Shown: positions 51,673 to 60,369 of the stretch, in pieces
How positions within the stretch are numbered: position 1 is the stretch's first letter
Layout of the letters: every line of letters starts with the position of its first letter
Translations under genes and position numbers: made by a program
Origin: Streptomyces sp. PTY087I2
GTDB lineage: Bacteria > Actinomycetota > Actinomycetes > Streptomycetales > Streptomycetaceae
Length of the DNA stretch: 64,000 nt
NCBI RefSeq assembly: GCF_001687325.1
Contig: NZ_LZRD01000011.1
Span: 62,001-126,000, forward strand
Reading direction: 5' to 3'
Notes under the pieces: model-generated
What the model saw: the letters and a program-made list of their open reading frames with translations, nothing else
Told to the model about the DNA's origin: nothing
Databases searched by the model: none

Positions 51673-52461
51673 ATGCTCTCTGCGCAGACCTTGTTCCAGG
51701 AGATCCTGGACAACGACGAGTCCTACCGGCTGTTCTGTTCCATCGCCGCGAGCGGCGAGGCCCAGGGCGGCTGGGAGAACGCCCGCATCGCCGCCCTCGT
51801 CCCGGAGGGCCGCCGTGAGCTGGCCCCCAGGATCGTCCGGCACGGCGCCGACGAGGACAAGCACGGCCGGATCTTCAACGCCCTCCTGAAGAAGCGCGGA
51901 CTGCCGCCCGTCGAGGTCCCCCCGGAGACCGACTACACGATGCTCCTGGAGCAGCAGGGCATCGGCCTCGCGCACTCCCGGCTGCGCGGCGAGGAACGGC
52001 TCACCGAGCGCGACATCATCACCTATCTGGCCCACAGCCGGATCACCGAGCAGCGCGCGTCCGAGCAGATGCAGCTGCTGCGCCGGTACTTCGCCGACCA
52101 CCCCGACATCGGCCGCGCGGTGAAGATGATCTCCAACGACGAGGACAACCACCTCGCCTACTGCCACGAGGAACTGCTCGCCCTCGCACGCGAGGGGCAC
52201 GGCCGGACCATCCAGCGCATCATGCGCGAGTGCGCCCTGGCCGAGATCCGTGTCTACCGCGACGTCAGCCTCGCCGTGATGGCCAACATGGGCCGCATCC
52301 TCGGCTGGTCCCGCCCCAAGGCCGCCGTCCTCGCCGCGGGCATCCACGCGGTGTACGCGTACGAGCGCCTCGTCGGCTGGCGGCGCATGGTGACCCTGGA
52401 GATGCCGGAGCGGCGCAACGCGCTCGGCAGCCCCGCGGTGCCCGAGCACGAGTACGCCTGA
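51673..52461 (+). CDS. ferritin-like di-iron domain protein
   Basis: A 262-residue helical protein. Repeated carboxylate/His motifs are HGADEDKH (about 61-68), EQRASEQM and NDEDNHLAY, spaced as in a four-helix di-iron bundle. The C terminus has a hydrophobic stretch (AAVLAAGIHAVYAYERL). An oxidative or iron-handling role is inferred; no particular reaction can be named. GGAGG lies 8 bases before ATG 51673. Two TCCGCGGA palindromes precede it. Confidence 0.85.
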   Translation: MLSAQTLFQEILDNDESYRLFCSIAASGEAQGGWENARIAALVPEGRRELAPRIVRHGADEDKHGRIFNALLKKRGLPPVEVPPETDYTMLLEQQGIGLAHSRLRGEERLTERDIITYLAHSRITEQRASEQMQLLRRYFADHPDIGRAVKMISNDEDNHLAYCHEELLALAREGHGRTIQRIMRECALAEIRVYRDVSLAVMANMGRILGWSRPKAAVLAAGIHAVYAYERLVGWRRMVTLEMPERRNALGSPAVPEHEYA

Positions 52462-52469
52462 GGCCCGGC

Positions 52470-52495
52470 TGTCCGGGGGCCCGGGCCCCCGGACA
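52470..52495. terminator. 26-bp perfect palindrome between convergent genes
   Basis: TGTCCGGGGGCCC followed directly by its reverse complement. It lies between the ferritin-like gene and corA and would terminate transcription from both sides. Confidence 0.8.
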
Positions 52496-52499
52496 CGCC

Positions 52500-53495
52500 C
52501 TAGAGCCAGCCGCGCCGCTTGAACTGCCGGTACAGCCCGTACACGATGAGGCCCATCACCGCGACCACCACCGGGTAGGTCCACGGCCAGTGCAGCTCCG
52601 GCATGTTGTCGAAGTTCATGCCGTAGATGCCCGCCACCATCGTCGGGACGGCGGCCATCGCCGCCCAGGCGGAGATCTTGCGCATGTCGTCGTTCTGCCG
52701 CACGCCCATCTGCGCCAGATGCGCCGACAGGATGTCCGAGAGCAGCCGGTCCAGCCCCTCCACCTGCTCGTTGGCGCGGGTCAGATGGTCGGCCACGTCC
52801 CGGAAGAACGGCTGCGCGTGCTCGTGGACGAACGGCACGCCCGCGGCCGAGAGCCGGGCCATGGGCGCCGTCAGCGGACCGGCCGCCCGGCGGAACTCCA
52901 GCACCTGCCGCTTGAAGGTGTAGATCCGGGCGGCGGTGTTCTTCGAGTCGCCCGAGCCGGCCGGCGCGAAGACCTGCGTCTCCAGCTCCTCCAGGTCCAC
53001 CTGGAGCTCGCCGGCCACGTCCATGTAGTGGTCCACGACCGCGTCGCTGATCGCGTACAGCACCGCAGTCGGGCCGTGCTTCAGCACCTCCGGCTCGGCC
53101 TCCAGCCGCTGGCGCACGGCCGCCAGCGGGGCGCCCTCGCCGTGCCGGACCGTCACCACGAACGCGTCCCCTATGAAGACCATCAGCTCGTCCGCACTGA
53201 CCGTGTCGCTCGCGGGCTCGTACACGATCGGCTTGAGCACCGCGAACAGCGAGTCGTCGTACACCTCCAGCTTCGGCCGCTGGTGCGCGCGCAGCGCGTC
53301 CTCCACGGCCAGCGGGTGCAGCCCGAACTCCGCCCGTACGCGGTCGAACTCCTCCTCCGTCGGCTCGTGCAGCCCGATCCACAGGAACGCGTCGTGCGAG
53401 GCGCGCGCCTCGGCCAGGGCGTTCGCGAGGTCGTCGGGCCGTTCGGTGCGGCGCCCGTCCCGGTAGATGGCGCAATCCACGATCACGGCGGGCAT
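52500..53495 (-). CDS. corA: CorA-type magnesium/cobalt transporter
   Basis: A 331-residue pentameric channel subunit. The long helical cytoplasmic domain is followed by two membrane helices, with the GMNF selectivity signature in VAGIYGMNFDNMPEL and a basic tail RQFKRRGWL. The ATG 53495 begins MPAVIVDCAIYRDGRR. It is divergent from the phosphatase/DUF3090/kinase-like trio. Confidence 0.95.
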   Translation of the reverse strand: MPAVIVDCAIYRDGRRTERPDDLANALAEARASHDAFLWIGLHEPTEEEFDRVRAEFGLHPLAVEDALRAHQRPKLEVYDDSLFAVLKPIVYEPASDTVSADELMVFIGDAFVVTVRHGEGAPLAAVRQRLEAEPEVLKHGPTAVLYAISDAVVDHYMDVAGELQVDLEELETQVFAPAGSGDSKNTAARIYTFKRQVLEFRRAAGPLTAPMARLSAAGVPFVHEHAQPFFRDVADHLTRANEQVEGLDRLLSDILSAHLAQMGVRQNDDMRKISAWAAMAAVPTMVAGIYGMNFDNMPELHWPWTYPVVVAVMGLIVYGLYRQFKRRGWL

Positions 53496-53560
53496 TCTTC
53501 CCCGTGAACCCGCCCCCACGCACCTTCGCCGCCCCGGCCCGCCCCCACGCGCCTCGGACG

Positions 53561-53573
53561 TACGCTGGCGGGT
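53561..53573 (+). promoter_or_regulatory. leaderless -10 element of the trio
   Basis: TACGCT at 53561-53566 is followed by 7 bases and the ATG 53574, the spacing expected if transcription starts at or next to the start codon. The same hexamer and nearly the same spacing precede mshC. Confidence 0.5.
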
Positions 53574-54296
53574 ATGCCCACGCTGATCCTCGTACGCCAC
53601 GGACGCTCCACCGCCAACACCGCCGGGGTACTCGCGGGCCGCACCCCCGGCGTCTCCCTCGACGAACGCGGCGCCGCACAGGCCGCGGCCCTCCCCGGCC
53701 GGCTCGCCGCCGTCGTCCCGGTCCTCGCCGTCAGCAGCCCCCTGGAGCGCTGCCGGCAGACGCTCCAGCCGCTCCTCGACGCGCGCCCGGGCCTGCCCCT
53801 GCACACCGAGGACCGGATCAGCGAGTGCGACTACGGCCACTGGTCGGGCCGCAAGCTCGCCGAACTCGCCGACGAGCCGCTGATGTCGGTCGTCCAGCAG
53901 CACCCCTCCGCCGCGGCCTTCCCCGGCGGCGAGTCCATGCGCGCCATGCAGGCCCGCGCCGTCGACGCCGTCCGCGACTGGAACGAGCGCGTCGAGGCGG
54001 AGCACGGCGAGGACGCCACGTACGTCATGTGCTCGCACGGCGACATCATCAAGTCCCTCGTCGCCGACGCGCTGGGCATGCATCTGGACCTGTTCCAGCG
54101 CATCCACGTCGACCCCTGCTCGGTCACCGCGATCCGCTACACGAGGCTGCGGCCCTTCCTCCTGCGGCTCGGCGACACCGGCGACCTCGACTCCCTGGCG
54201 CCCCGCGAGAACGCCGTCGGGGCGGACGCCGCCGCGTCCCCCGCCGGTGACGGTTCGGCGGACGCGACGGTCGGGGGCGGCGCGGGCGCGCCGTGA
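53574..54296 (+). CDS. histidine-phosphatase-family protein, MSMEG_4193 type
   Basis: A 240-residue protein of the phosphoglycerate mutase/phosphatase superfamily. LVRHGRSTAN holds the phosphorylated His; further motifs are SSPLERCRQT, SECDYGHWSG and MCSHGDIIKS with the second catalytic His. The C-terminal 40 residues are Ala/Gly-rich. It is the first gene of a trio (with DUF3090 and an SCO1664-family kinase-like protein) that I recall being conserved across Actinobacteria without known function. A phosphatase or phosphomutase role is likely. Confidence 0.92.
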   Translation: MPTLILVRHGRSTANTAGVLAGRTPGVSLDERGAAQAAALPGRLAAVVPVLAVSSPLERCRQTLQPLLDARPGLPLHTEDRISECDYGHWSGRKLAELADEPLMSVVQQHPSAAAFPGGESMRAMQARAVDAVRDWNERVEAEHGEDATYVMCSHGDIIKSLVADALGMHLDLFQRIHVDPCSVTAIRYTRLRPFLLRLGDTGDLDSLAPRENAVGADAAASPAGDGSADATVGGGAGAP

Positions 54297-54366
54297 TCGC
54301 TCCGGGCAGTAGGGTGGACGCGCCGTAGCGCCGCCCAACCACCATCGAAGCTCAAGGGAGCAGGAC

Positions 54367-54957
54367 GTGTCCCGTCAGGTGTTCCTCTACGACCCACCGG
54401 ACCGATTCGTGGCCGGTACGGTCGGGCTGCCTGGCCGCCGTACGTTTTTCCTGCAAGCGTCCTCCCAGGGCCGGGTCACCAGCGTCGCCCTGGAGAAGAC
54501 CCAGGTCGCCGCGCTCGCCGAGCGGATCGACGAACTGCTCGACGAGGTCGTACGCCGCACCGGCGGCAACTCCCCGGTGCCGGCCGTGGCGCCCACCGAC
54601 GTCACCGACACCGCCCCGCTCGACGTGCCCGTCGAGGAGGAGTTCCGGGTCGGCACCATGGCCCTGGCCTGGGACGGCGAGGAACAGCGCATGATCGTCG
54701 AGGCGCAGGCCCTCGTCGAGCTCGACGCCGACTCCGAGGACGACCTCGCGGAGGCCGAGGAGAAGCTCCTCCAGGACGAGGAGAACGGCCCGCCGATGCT
54801 CCGCGTCCGGCTCAGCGGCGCCCAGGCCCGCGCCTTCGCCAAGCGCGCCCTGGACGTCGTCAACGCCGGCCGCCCGCCGTGCCCGCTGTGCAGCCTGCCG
54901 CTCGATCCGGAAGGACACGTATGCCCGCGCCAGAACGGATACCGTCGCGGAGCCTGA
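54367..54957 (+). CDS. DUF3090-family protein
   Basis: A 196-residue protein starting SRQVFLYDPPDRFVAGTVGL. It ends with [20 protein letters not shown], a likely zinc-binding tail. No catalytic motif is recognised. The GTG 54367 is preceded by AAGGGAGCAGGAC. Its last 37 bases overlap the start of the kinase-like gene, so the two are tightly coupled. It is the middle member of the conserved trio. Confidence 0.93.
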   Translation: MSRQVFLYDPPDRFVAGTVGLPGRRTFFLQASSQGRVTSVALEKTQVAALAERIDELLDEVVRRTGGNSPVPAVAPTDVTDTAPLDVPVEEEFRVGTMALAWDGEEQRMIVEAQALVELDADSEDDLAEAEEKLLQDEENGPPMLRVRLSGAQARAFAKRALDVVNAGRPPCPLCSLPLDPEGHVCPRQNGYRRGA

Positions 54958-55760
54958 CGGACCCCGAGCTGCTCACCCTGCTCACCGAGGGCACGCTCAC
55001 CGTCCTCGGTCAGGTCGGCGGGGCGTCCAACGCGGTGTTGCACTGCACAGTGGCGTACGACGGCGAGGAGCGCACCTGCGCCTACAAGCCGGTCGCGGGC
55101 GAGCAGCCGCTCTGGGACTTCCCCGACGGGACGCTCGCCCAGCGGGAGGTCGCCGCGTACGAGATCTCCCGGGCGACCGGCTGGGACCTCGTGCCGCCGA
55201 CCGTGCTGCGCGACGGGCCGTACGGGCAGGGCATGGTCCAGCTCTGGATCGACGGCCCCGCGGACGGTGAGGACGCCCCCGAGCTGCTGGCGCTGGTCGA
55301 GGGCGAGGAGCCGGGTGATGGCTGGAAAGCCGTGGGCTTCGCGGATGTGGGGGAGGGGAAGACCGCGCTGCTGGTGCACGCGGACGACCCCCGGCTGCGG
55401 CGGCTCGCGGTGCTGGACGCGGTGATCAACAACGGTGACCGCAAGGGCGGCCATCTGCTGCCCGCGCCCGGCGGGCGGCTCTTCGGCATCGACCACGGCG
55501 TCACCTTCAACGCCGACGACAAGCTCAGGACCCTGCTCTGGGGCTGGGCGGGCGAACCGCTCACCGAAGAGGCCCTGGCGGTGCTGGGCCGGCTCGCCGC
55601 CGAGCTGGCTCCGGGGGCTGCCCTCGCCACCCGGATGGCCGAACTCATCACCCCGGCCGAACTGGAGGCCCTGCGGGAGCGGGTCGACGGGATGCTCAAG
55701 GGCGCCGTGCACCCGCGGCCGAGCGGCCAGTGGCCGCCGATCCCCTGGCCGCCGGTGTAG
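54921..55760 (+). CDS. SCO1664-family kinase-like protein
   Basis: A 279-residue protein with distant likeness to phosphatidylinositol 3/4-kinases and Hip[17 protein letters not shown] has the ATP-binding Lys. The catalytic-loop-like [11 protein letters not shown] and metal motif [10 protein letters not shown] are in the expected order. ATG 54921 follows GGAAGG and overlaps DUF3090. It completes the trio; mshC follows 121 bp downstream. The substrate could be a small metabolite or a protein; nothing is established. Confidence 0.9.
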   Translation: MPAPERIPSRSLTDPELLTLLTEGTLTVLGQVGGASNAVLHCTVAYDGEERTCAYKPVAGEQPLWDFPDGTLAQREVAAYEISRATGWDLVPPTVLRDGPYGQGMVQLWIDGPADGEDAPELLALVEGEEPGDGWKAVGFADVGEGKTALLVHADDPRLRRLAVLDAVINNGDRKGGHLLPAPGGRLFGIDHGVTFNADDKLRTLLWGWAGEPLTEEALAVLGRLAAELAPGAALATRMAELITPAELEALRERVDGMLKGAVHPRPSGQWPPIPWPPV

Positions 55761-55881
55761 AACGCGCCCGACGGCGACCCGCGCCCTACCCCCTGTTGAC
55801 GGTTGCACGCAAGAGGGCCTCTTCGGACAGGTTTCCGGTGCCGGTTCGTATCCGGAAGCAACGTCCGGTTACGCTCATGAC

Positions 55882-57111
55882 ATGCATGCCTGGCCCGCTT
55901 CTGAGGTCCCCGCCCTGCCCGGCAAGGGCCGCGACCTTCGGATCCACGACACCGCGACCGGCGGACGGATCACCCTTGACCCCGGTCCCGTCGCCCGCAT
56001 CTACGTCTGCGGCATCACGCCGTACGACGCGACCCACATGGGTCATGCGGCGACCTACAACGCGTTCGACCTCGTTCAGCGCGTGTGGCTCGACACCAAG
56101 CGGCAGGTTCACTACGTCCAGAACGTGACAGACGTGGACGATCCGCTGCTGGAGCGGGCCGTGCGCGACGGTCAGGACTGGACCGAGCTCGCGGAGCGCG
56201 AGACGGCACTCTTCCGCGAGGACATGACCGCCCTGCGGATGCTGCCCCCGCGGCACTACATCGGCGCGGTCGAGGCCATACCCGGCATCGTGCCCCTCGT
56301 CGAACGCCTCCGGGACGCGGGCGCCGCCTACGACCTGGACGGCGACATCTACTTCTCCGTCGACGCCGACCCGCACTTCGGCGAGGTCTCCGGCCTCGAC
56401 GCCGAGGCGATGCGCCTGCTCTCCGCCGAGCGCGGCGGCGACCCGGAGCGCCCCGGAAAGAAGAACCCCCTCGACCCGATGCTCTGGATGGCCGCCCGCC
56501 CGGGCGAGCCGAGCTGGGACGGGGCCTCCCTGGGCGACGGCCGCCCGGGCTGGCACATCGAGTGCGTCGCCATCGCCCTGGACCACCTCGGCATGGGCTT
56601 CGACATCCAGGGCGGCGGCTCCGACCTCGCCTTCCCGCACCACGAGATGGGCGCCTCGCACGCCCAGGCGCTGACCGGCGAGCACCCCTTCGCCCAGGCC
56701 TATGTCCACGCCGGCATGGTCGGCCTGGACGGCGAGAAGATGTCCAAGTCGCGCGGCAACCTGGTCTTCGTCTCGGCGCTGCGCCGCGAGGGCGTGGACC
56801 CGGCGGCCATCCGGCTCGCGCTGCTCTCCCGCCATTACCGTTCCGACTGGGAGTGGACCGACCAGGTGCTGGCCGACGCCGTCGAGCGCCTCGCGCGCTG
56901 GCGGGCCGCCGTCTCGCGCCCCGACGGGCCGTCCGCCGACGCGCTGGTCGAGGAGGTCCGGGCCGCCCTCGCCGACGACCTGGACAGCCCCGCCGCGCTC
57001 GCCGCGGTGGACCGCTGGGCCGCGCTCCAGGGTGCGGAGGGCGGCACCGACGAGGGCGCGCCCGGCCTCGTATCCCGTACGGTCGACGCCCTGCTGGGGG
57101 TCGCGCTGTAG
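55882..57111 (+). CDS. mshC: L-cysteine:1D-myo-inosityl 2-amino-2-deoxy-alpha-D-glucopyranoside ligase
   Basis: A 409-residue mycothiol-biosynthesis enzyme related to cysteinyl-tRNA synthetase. It ligates cysteine to GlcN-Ins with [19 protein letters not shown] contains the zinc-binding Cys and the HIGH-type motif, and [11 protein letters not shown] is the KMSKS loop; [13 protein letters not shown] supplies further zinc ligands. The anticodon-binding domain of CysRS is absent, as expected. ATG 55882 is 6 bases after TACGCT, so the transcript may be leaderless. It follows the trio on the same strand. Confidence 0.97.
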   Translation: MHAWPASEVPALPGKGRDLRIHDTATGGRITLDPGPVARIYVCGITPYDATHMGHAATYNAFDLVQRVWLDTKRQVHYVQNVTDVDDPLLERAVRDGQDWTELAERETALFREDMTALRMLPPRHYIGAVEAIPGIVPLVERLRDAGAAYDLDGDIYFSVDADPHFGEVSGLDAEAMRLLSAERGGDPERPGKKNPLDPMLWMAARPGEPSWDGASLGDGRPGWHIECVAIALDHLGMGFDIQGGGSDLAFPHHEMGASHAQALTGEHPFAQAYVHAGMVGLDGEKMSKSRGNLVFVSALRREGVDPAAIRLALLSRHYRSDWEWTDQVLADAVERLARWRAAVSRPDGPSADALVEEVRAALADDLDSPAALAAVDRWAALQGAEGGTDEGAPGLVSRTVDALLGVAL

Positions 57112-57138
57112 GGGGTTTCCCCGCCCGCACGATGGCTT

Positions 57139-57185
57139 GAACCGGCCTCGGACTTCTCTACGAAGTTCGGGGCCGGTTCCTTTTT
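57139..57185 (+). terminator. rho-independent terminator of mshC
   Basis: GAACCGGCC pairs with GGCCGGTTC, and GGACTTC with GAAGTTC, in one long stem (57139-57179) followed by TTTTT. Confidence 0.92.
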
Positions 57186-57225
57186 GTCCATGGCCATGTG
57201 CTCGAAGTTGCGCTAAAAGCTCTCT

Positions 57226-60200
57226 ATGCAAACATCGACGCGCATGAGAGCGGCGGCGGTTGCTGCACTGCTCGGACTGTTCGCGGTCCTCACGGGACCC
57301 GGCGGGGCCCACGCCGACGAGGCCCCGCCGGAGAGCACGGAGACCACCACCGTCGGGGACGTGACCGGCTTCCGCGCGGACGGGGCGGTCTACCGGCTGA
57401 CCGCCGGGCAGGCAGAGGCCCGGGTCAGCTTCGTCTCGGAGGAGACCTTCCGCATCGAGCTGGCCCCGGACGGGAAGTTCACCGACCCCACCGGCGACGA
57501 CATCGTCCTCCCGCAGGGCGAGCCGCCCCGCACCCGCTGGAAGGAGCGCGGCGACCGCTACGAGCTGTCGACGGGCGAGGTCACCCTGCGGGCCTACAAG
57601 AAGCCGCTGCGCTTCGCCCTGCACCGGGCGGACGGCAGCCGGATCTGGTCCGAGACCAAGGGCCTGAGCTGGACCGGCGAGAAGACCGTCCAGACGCTGG
57701 CCCGGGGCGCCGGTGAGCAGTTCTACGGGGCCGGGATGCAGAACGGCCGCGGCAACACCTCCCACCGCGACAAGACCGTCGAGGTCGCCGTCGACTACAA
57801 CTGGGACGACGGCGGCCACCCCAACTCCGTGCCGTTCTACCTCTCCTCGGCCGGTTACGGCGTCTTCCGCAACACCTACGCCCCCAACACCTACGCGTTC
57901 ACCGACCCGGTGACGACCAGTGCGAAGGAACAGCGCTTCGACGCCTACTACTTCGCGGGCCAGGGGTCCGACGCCGCCAAGGACGTCATCGGGCAGTACA
58001 CCGACCTCACCGGCAAGCCGTTCCTGCCGCCCGTCTACGGCATGGAGATCGGCGACGCCGACTGCTACCTCCACAACGCCAACCGGGGCGAGCGCCGCAC
58101 CCTGGACTCGCTGAAGGTCGCGGACGGATACGTCGAGAACGACATGCCCAACGGCTGGATGCTCGTCAACGACGGCTACGGCTGCGGTTACGAGGACCTG
58201 GAGGAGACCGCCCAGGGGCTGAAGGACCGCAACATGGAGCTGGGCCTGTGGACCGAGGACGGCATCGAGAACCTCGAAGCCCAGGTCAAGGCCGGCCAGC
58301 GGGTCGCCAAGCTGGACGTCGCCTGGGTCGGCCCCGGCTACAAGTTCGCCCTCGACGCCTGCAAGGACGCCTACCAGGGCATCGAGGACCACAGTGATGC
58401 CCGAGGCTTCACCTGGGCCCCCGAGAGCTGGGCGGGCGCACAGCGCTGCGGAGTCCAGTGGTCCGGCGACCAGTCCGGCACCTGGGAGTACATCCGCTGG
58501 CAGATCCCCACCTACGCGGGCGCCACCATGTCCGGACTCGCCTACACCACCGGTGACGTCGACGGGATCTTCGGCGGCAGCGCCAAGACGTACACCCGCG
58601 ACCTCCAGTGGAAGATGTTCCTCGGCACCACGATGACCATGGACGGCTGGGCCGCCATGGACAAGCAGCCCTTCCGCCACGGCGAGCCGTACACCTCGGT
58701 CAACCGCGACTACCTCAAGCTCAAGGAGTCGCTGCTGCCCTACCAGTACAGCTACGCCCACGAGGCCACCAAGACCGGGGTCGGCATGGTCCGCCCGCTG
58801 GTCCTCGAATACCCCGACGACCCGAAGGCGTCGACGGAGGCCGCGAAGTACGAGTTCCTCTCCGGCGAGCACTTCCTCGTGGCGCCCGTCTACCAGGACA
58901 CCACCGAGCGCAAGGACATCTACCTCCCCAAGGGCACCTGGATCGACTACTGGAGCGGCCGCACCTACGAGGGCCCCACCACCATCGACTCCTACAGCGC
59001 CCCGCTCGACACCCTGCCGCTCTTCGTGAAGGCGGGCGCGGCCGTCCCGATGTGGCCGGGCATCCGCTCGTACCGCGACCGCACCGCCGACTCCCCGCTG
59101 GCCTGGGACGTCTACCCGCAGGGGAATACCTCCTTCACCCTGTACGAGGACGACGGCGTCACCCGCCGGCACCGCGACGGGAAGTACGCCACCCAGCGCG
59201 CCGACGTCCGGGCCCCGAAGCACGGCGCGGGCGACGTCTCCGTCACCATCAACGAGAGCCGGGGCAGCTTCACCGGCAAACAGACCACCCGCCCCTACGA
59301 GTTCACCGTCCACACCGGCTCCGAGCCGCGCGCGGTGCAGCTGGACCGGACGCTGCCCGAGCTGACCTCGAAGGCCGCGTACGACCAGGCCCGCCAGGGC
59401 TGGTGGTACGACCGCGACGACCGGGGCGGCGTGGTGCACGTGAAGACCGCGCCCCTGAGCACCGCGAAGAAGTTCACGGTGAAGCTGCTGGACACCAGCG
59501 CGGTCGGCGGCAAGAAGGCCTCGGCGGCCGCCGCCCTCACCGCCCCCACGGGCCAGGAGGCCGGAGCGGGCACGCCCGGCACGGTCCAGGTCGACGTGAC
59601 CGCGGGCAGCACCGCCCTCACCGACACCACCGTCTCCCTCCAGGTCCCCGAGGGCTGGCAGACCGCCACCGCGAAGGTCCCGGGCCGCATCCCGGCGGGC
59701 GCCACCCGACGCGTCGAGGTGGCGCTGACCCCGGCGAAGGACGCCGAGGTCCGCGAGACCCGGCTGACGGCGCTGGCCCGCTACCGGGCCGCCGGCGAGG
59801 CCCGCACGAGTCAGCAGCGGCTCGCCGTCTCCGTACTGCCACCGGCACCCGAGGGCGAGGCCTGGGCGAGCGATCTCGTCTGGCTCTCCGAGACCAACGG
59901 CTACGGCCCCGCCGAACGCGACCGCTCCAACGGGGAGTCGGGTGCCGACGACGGGAACACGCTGACGCTCGCGGGGAAGACGTACGAGAAGGGGATCGGC
60001 ACCCACGCCGACTCCGACATCGCCCTCCATCTCGGCGGCCGGTGCACCGCGTTCACGGCCGACGTCGGCATCGACGACGAGATCGACGGCTACGGAGAGG
60101 TCGCGTTCTCCGTGGAGGGCGACGGCAAGGTGCTGTGGACCTCACCGAAGCTGACCGGCGCCTCGGCGACCGTGCCGGTGGACGTGAAGCTCGACGGCGT

Positions 60201-60291
60201 ACGCCAGGTGCGGCTGAAGGTCACCGACACCAACGGGTCCAAGACGGGGGACCACGGCGACTGGGCGGCGGCGAAGTTCCACTGCGCCTGA
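57226..60291 (+). CDS. secreted GH31 glycosidase with NEW3-like and NPCBM domains
   Basis: A 1021-residue exported enzyme. The Sec signal ends near AHA (about residue 30). A GH31 N-terminal beta domain and catalytic barrel follow; the nucleophile is Asp364 in KLDVAWVG, and the acid/base is Asp415 in WSGDQSGTW. Residues about 785-875 look like an alpha-galactosidase NEW3 domain, and about 880-1020 form an NPCBM carbohydrate-binding domain (GIGTHADSDIALHLGG). GH31 enzymes cleave alpha-glucosides, alpha-xylosides or alpha-galactosides; the domain mix favours alpha-galactosidase activity but does not prove it. No ribosome site precedes ATG 57226. Confidence 0.92.
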   Translation: MQTSTRMRAAAVAALLGLFAVLTGPGGAHADEAPPESTETTTVGDVTGFRADGAVYRLTAGQAEARVSFVSEETFRIELAPDGKFTDPTGDDIVLPQGEPPRTRWKERGDRYELSTGEVTLRAYKKPLRFALHRADGSRIWSETKGLSWTGEKTVQTLARGAGEQFYGAGMQNGRGNTSHRDKTVEVAVDYNWDDGGHPNSVPFYLSSAGYGVFRNTYAPNTYAFTDPVTTSAKEQRFDAYYFAGQGSDAAKDVIGQYTDLTGKPFLPPVYGMEIGDADCYLHNANRGERRTLDSLKVADGYVENDMPNGWMLVNDGYGCGYEDLEETAQGLKDRNMELGLWTEDGIENLEAQVKAGQRVAKLDVAWVGPGYKFALDACKDAYQGIEDHSDARGFTWAPESWAGAQRCGVQWSGDQSGTWEYIRWQIPTYAGATMSGLAYTTGDVDGIFGGSAKTYTRDLQWKMFLGTTMTMDGWAAMDKQPFRHGEPYTSVNRDYLKLKESLLPYQYSYAHEATKTGVGMVRPLVLEYPDDPKASTEAAKYEFLSGEHFLVAPVYQDTTERKDIYLPKGTWIDYWSGRTYEGPTTIDSYSAPLDTLPLFVKAGAAVPMWPGIRSYRDRTADSPLAWDVYPQGNTSFTLYEDDGVTRRHRDGKYATQRADVRAPKHGAGDVSVTINESRGSFTGKQTTRPYEFTVHTGSEPRAVQLDRTLPELTSKAAYDQARQGWWYDRDDRGGVVHVKTAPLSTAKKFTVKLLDTSAVGGKKASAAAALTAPTGQEAGAGTPGTVQVDVTAGSTALTDTTVSLQVPEGWQTATAKVPGRIPAGATRRVEVALTPAKDAEVRETRLTALARYRAAGEARTSQQRLAVSVLPPAPEGEAWASDLVWLSETNGYGPAERDRSNGESGADDGNTLTLAGKTYEKGIGTHADSDIALHLGGRCTAFTADVGIDDEIDGYGEVAFSVEGDGKVLWTSPKLTGASATVPVDVKLDGVRQVRLKVTDTNGSKTGDHGDWAAAKFHCA

Positions 60292-60318
60292 GCCGTACGC
60301 GGGACCGATGGGACAGGG

Positions 60319-60349
60319 GCGCCGCACGGGATCAACTCCCGTGCGGCGC
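60319..60349. terminator. bidirectional terminator between GH31 and PAC2 genes
   Basis: GCGCCGCACGGGA (60319-60331) pairs perfectly with TCCCGTGCGGCGC (60337-60349) around TCAAC. Confidence 0.92.
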
Positions 60350-60369
60350 ACCGCTGTTGGCCATAGACC

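Noticed and set aside
57206..57232. LacI-type operator (TTGC and GCAA halves) before the GH31 gene
   Set aside because: The halves are short, about 16 bp apart and only four bases long; chance is likely.
55786..60030. A 1414-codon open frame on the minus strand
   Set aside because: It runs antisense to mshC and the GH31 gene, both with full catalytic motifs. Its translation is Gly/Val/Arg-rich with no domain, a usual effect of high GC.
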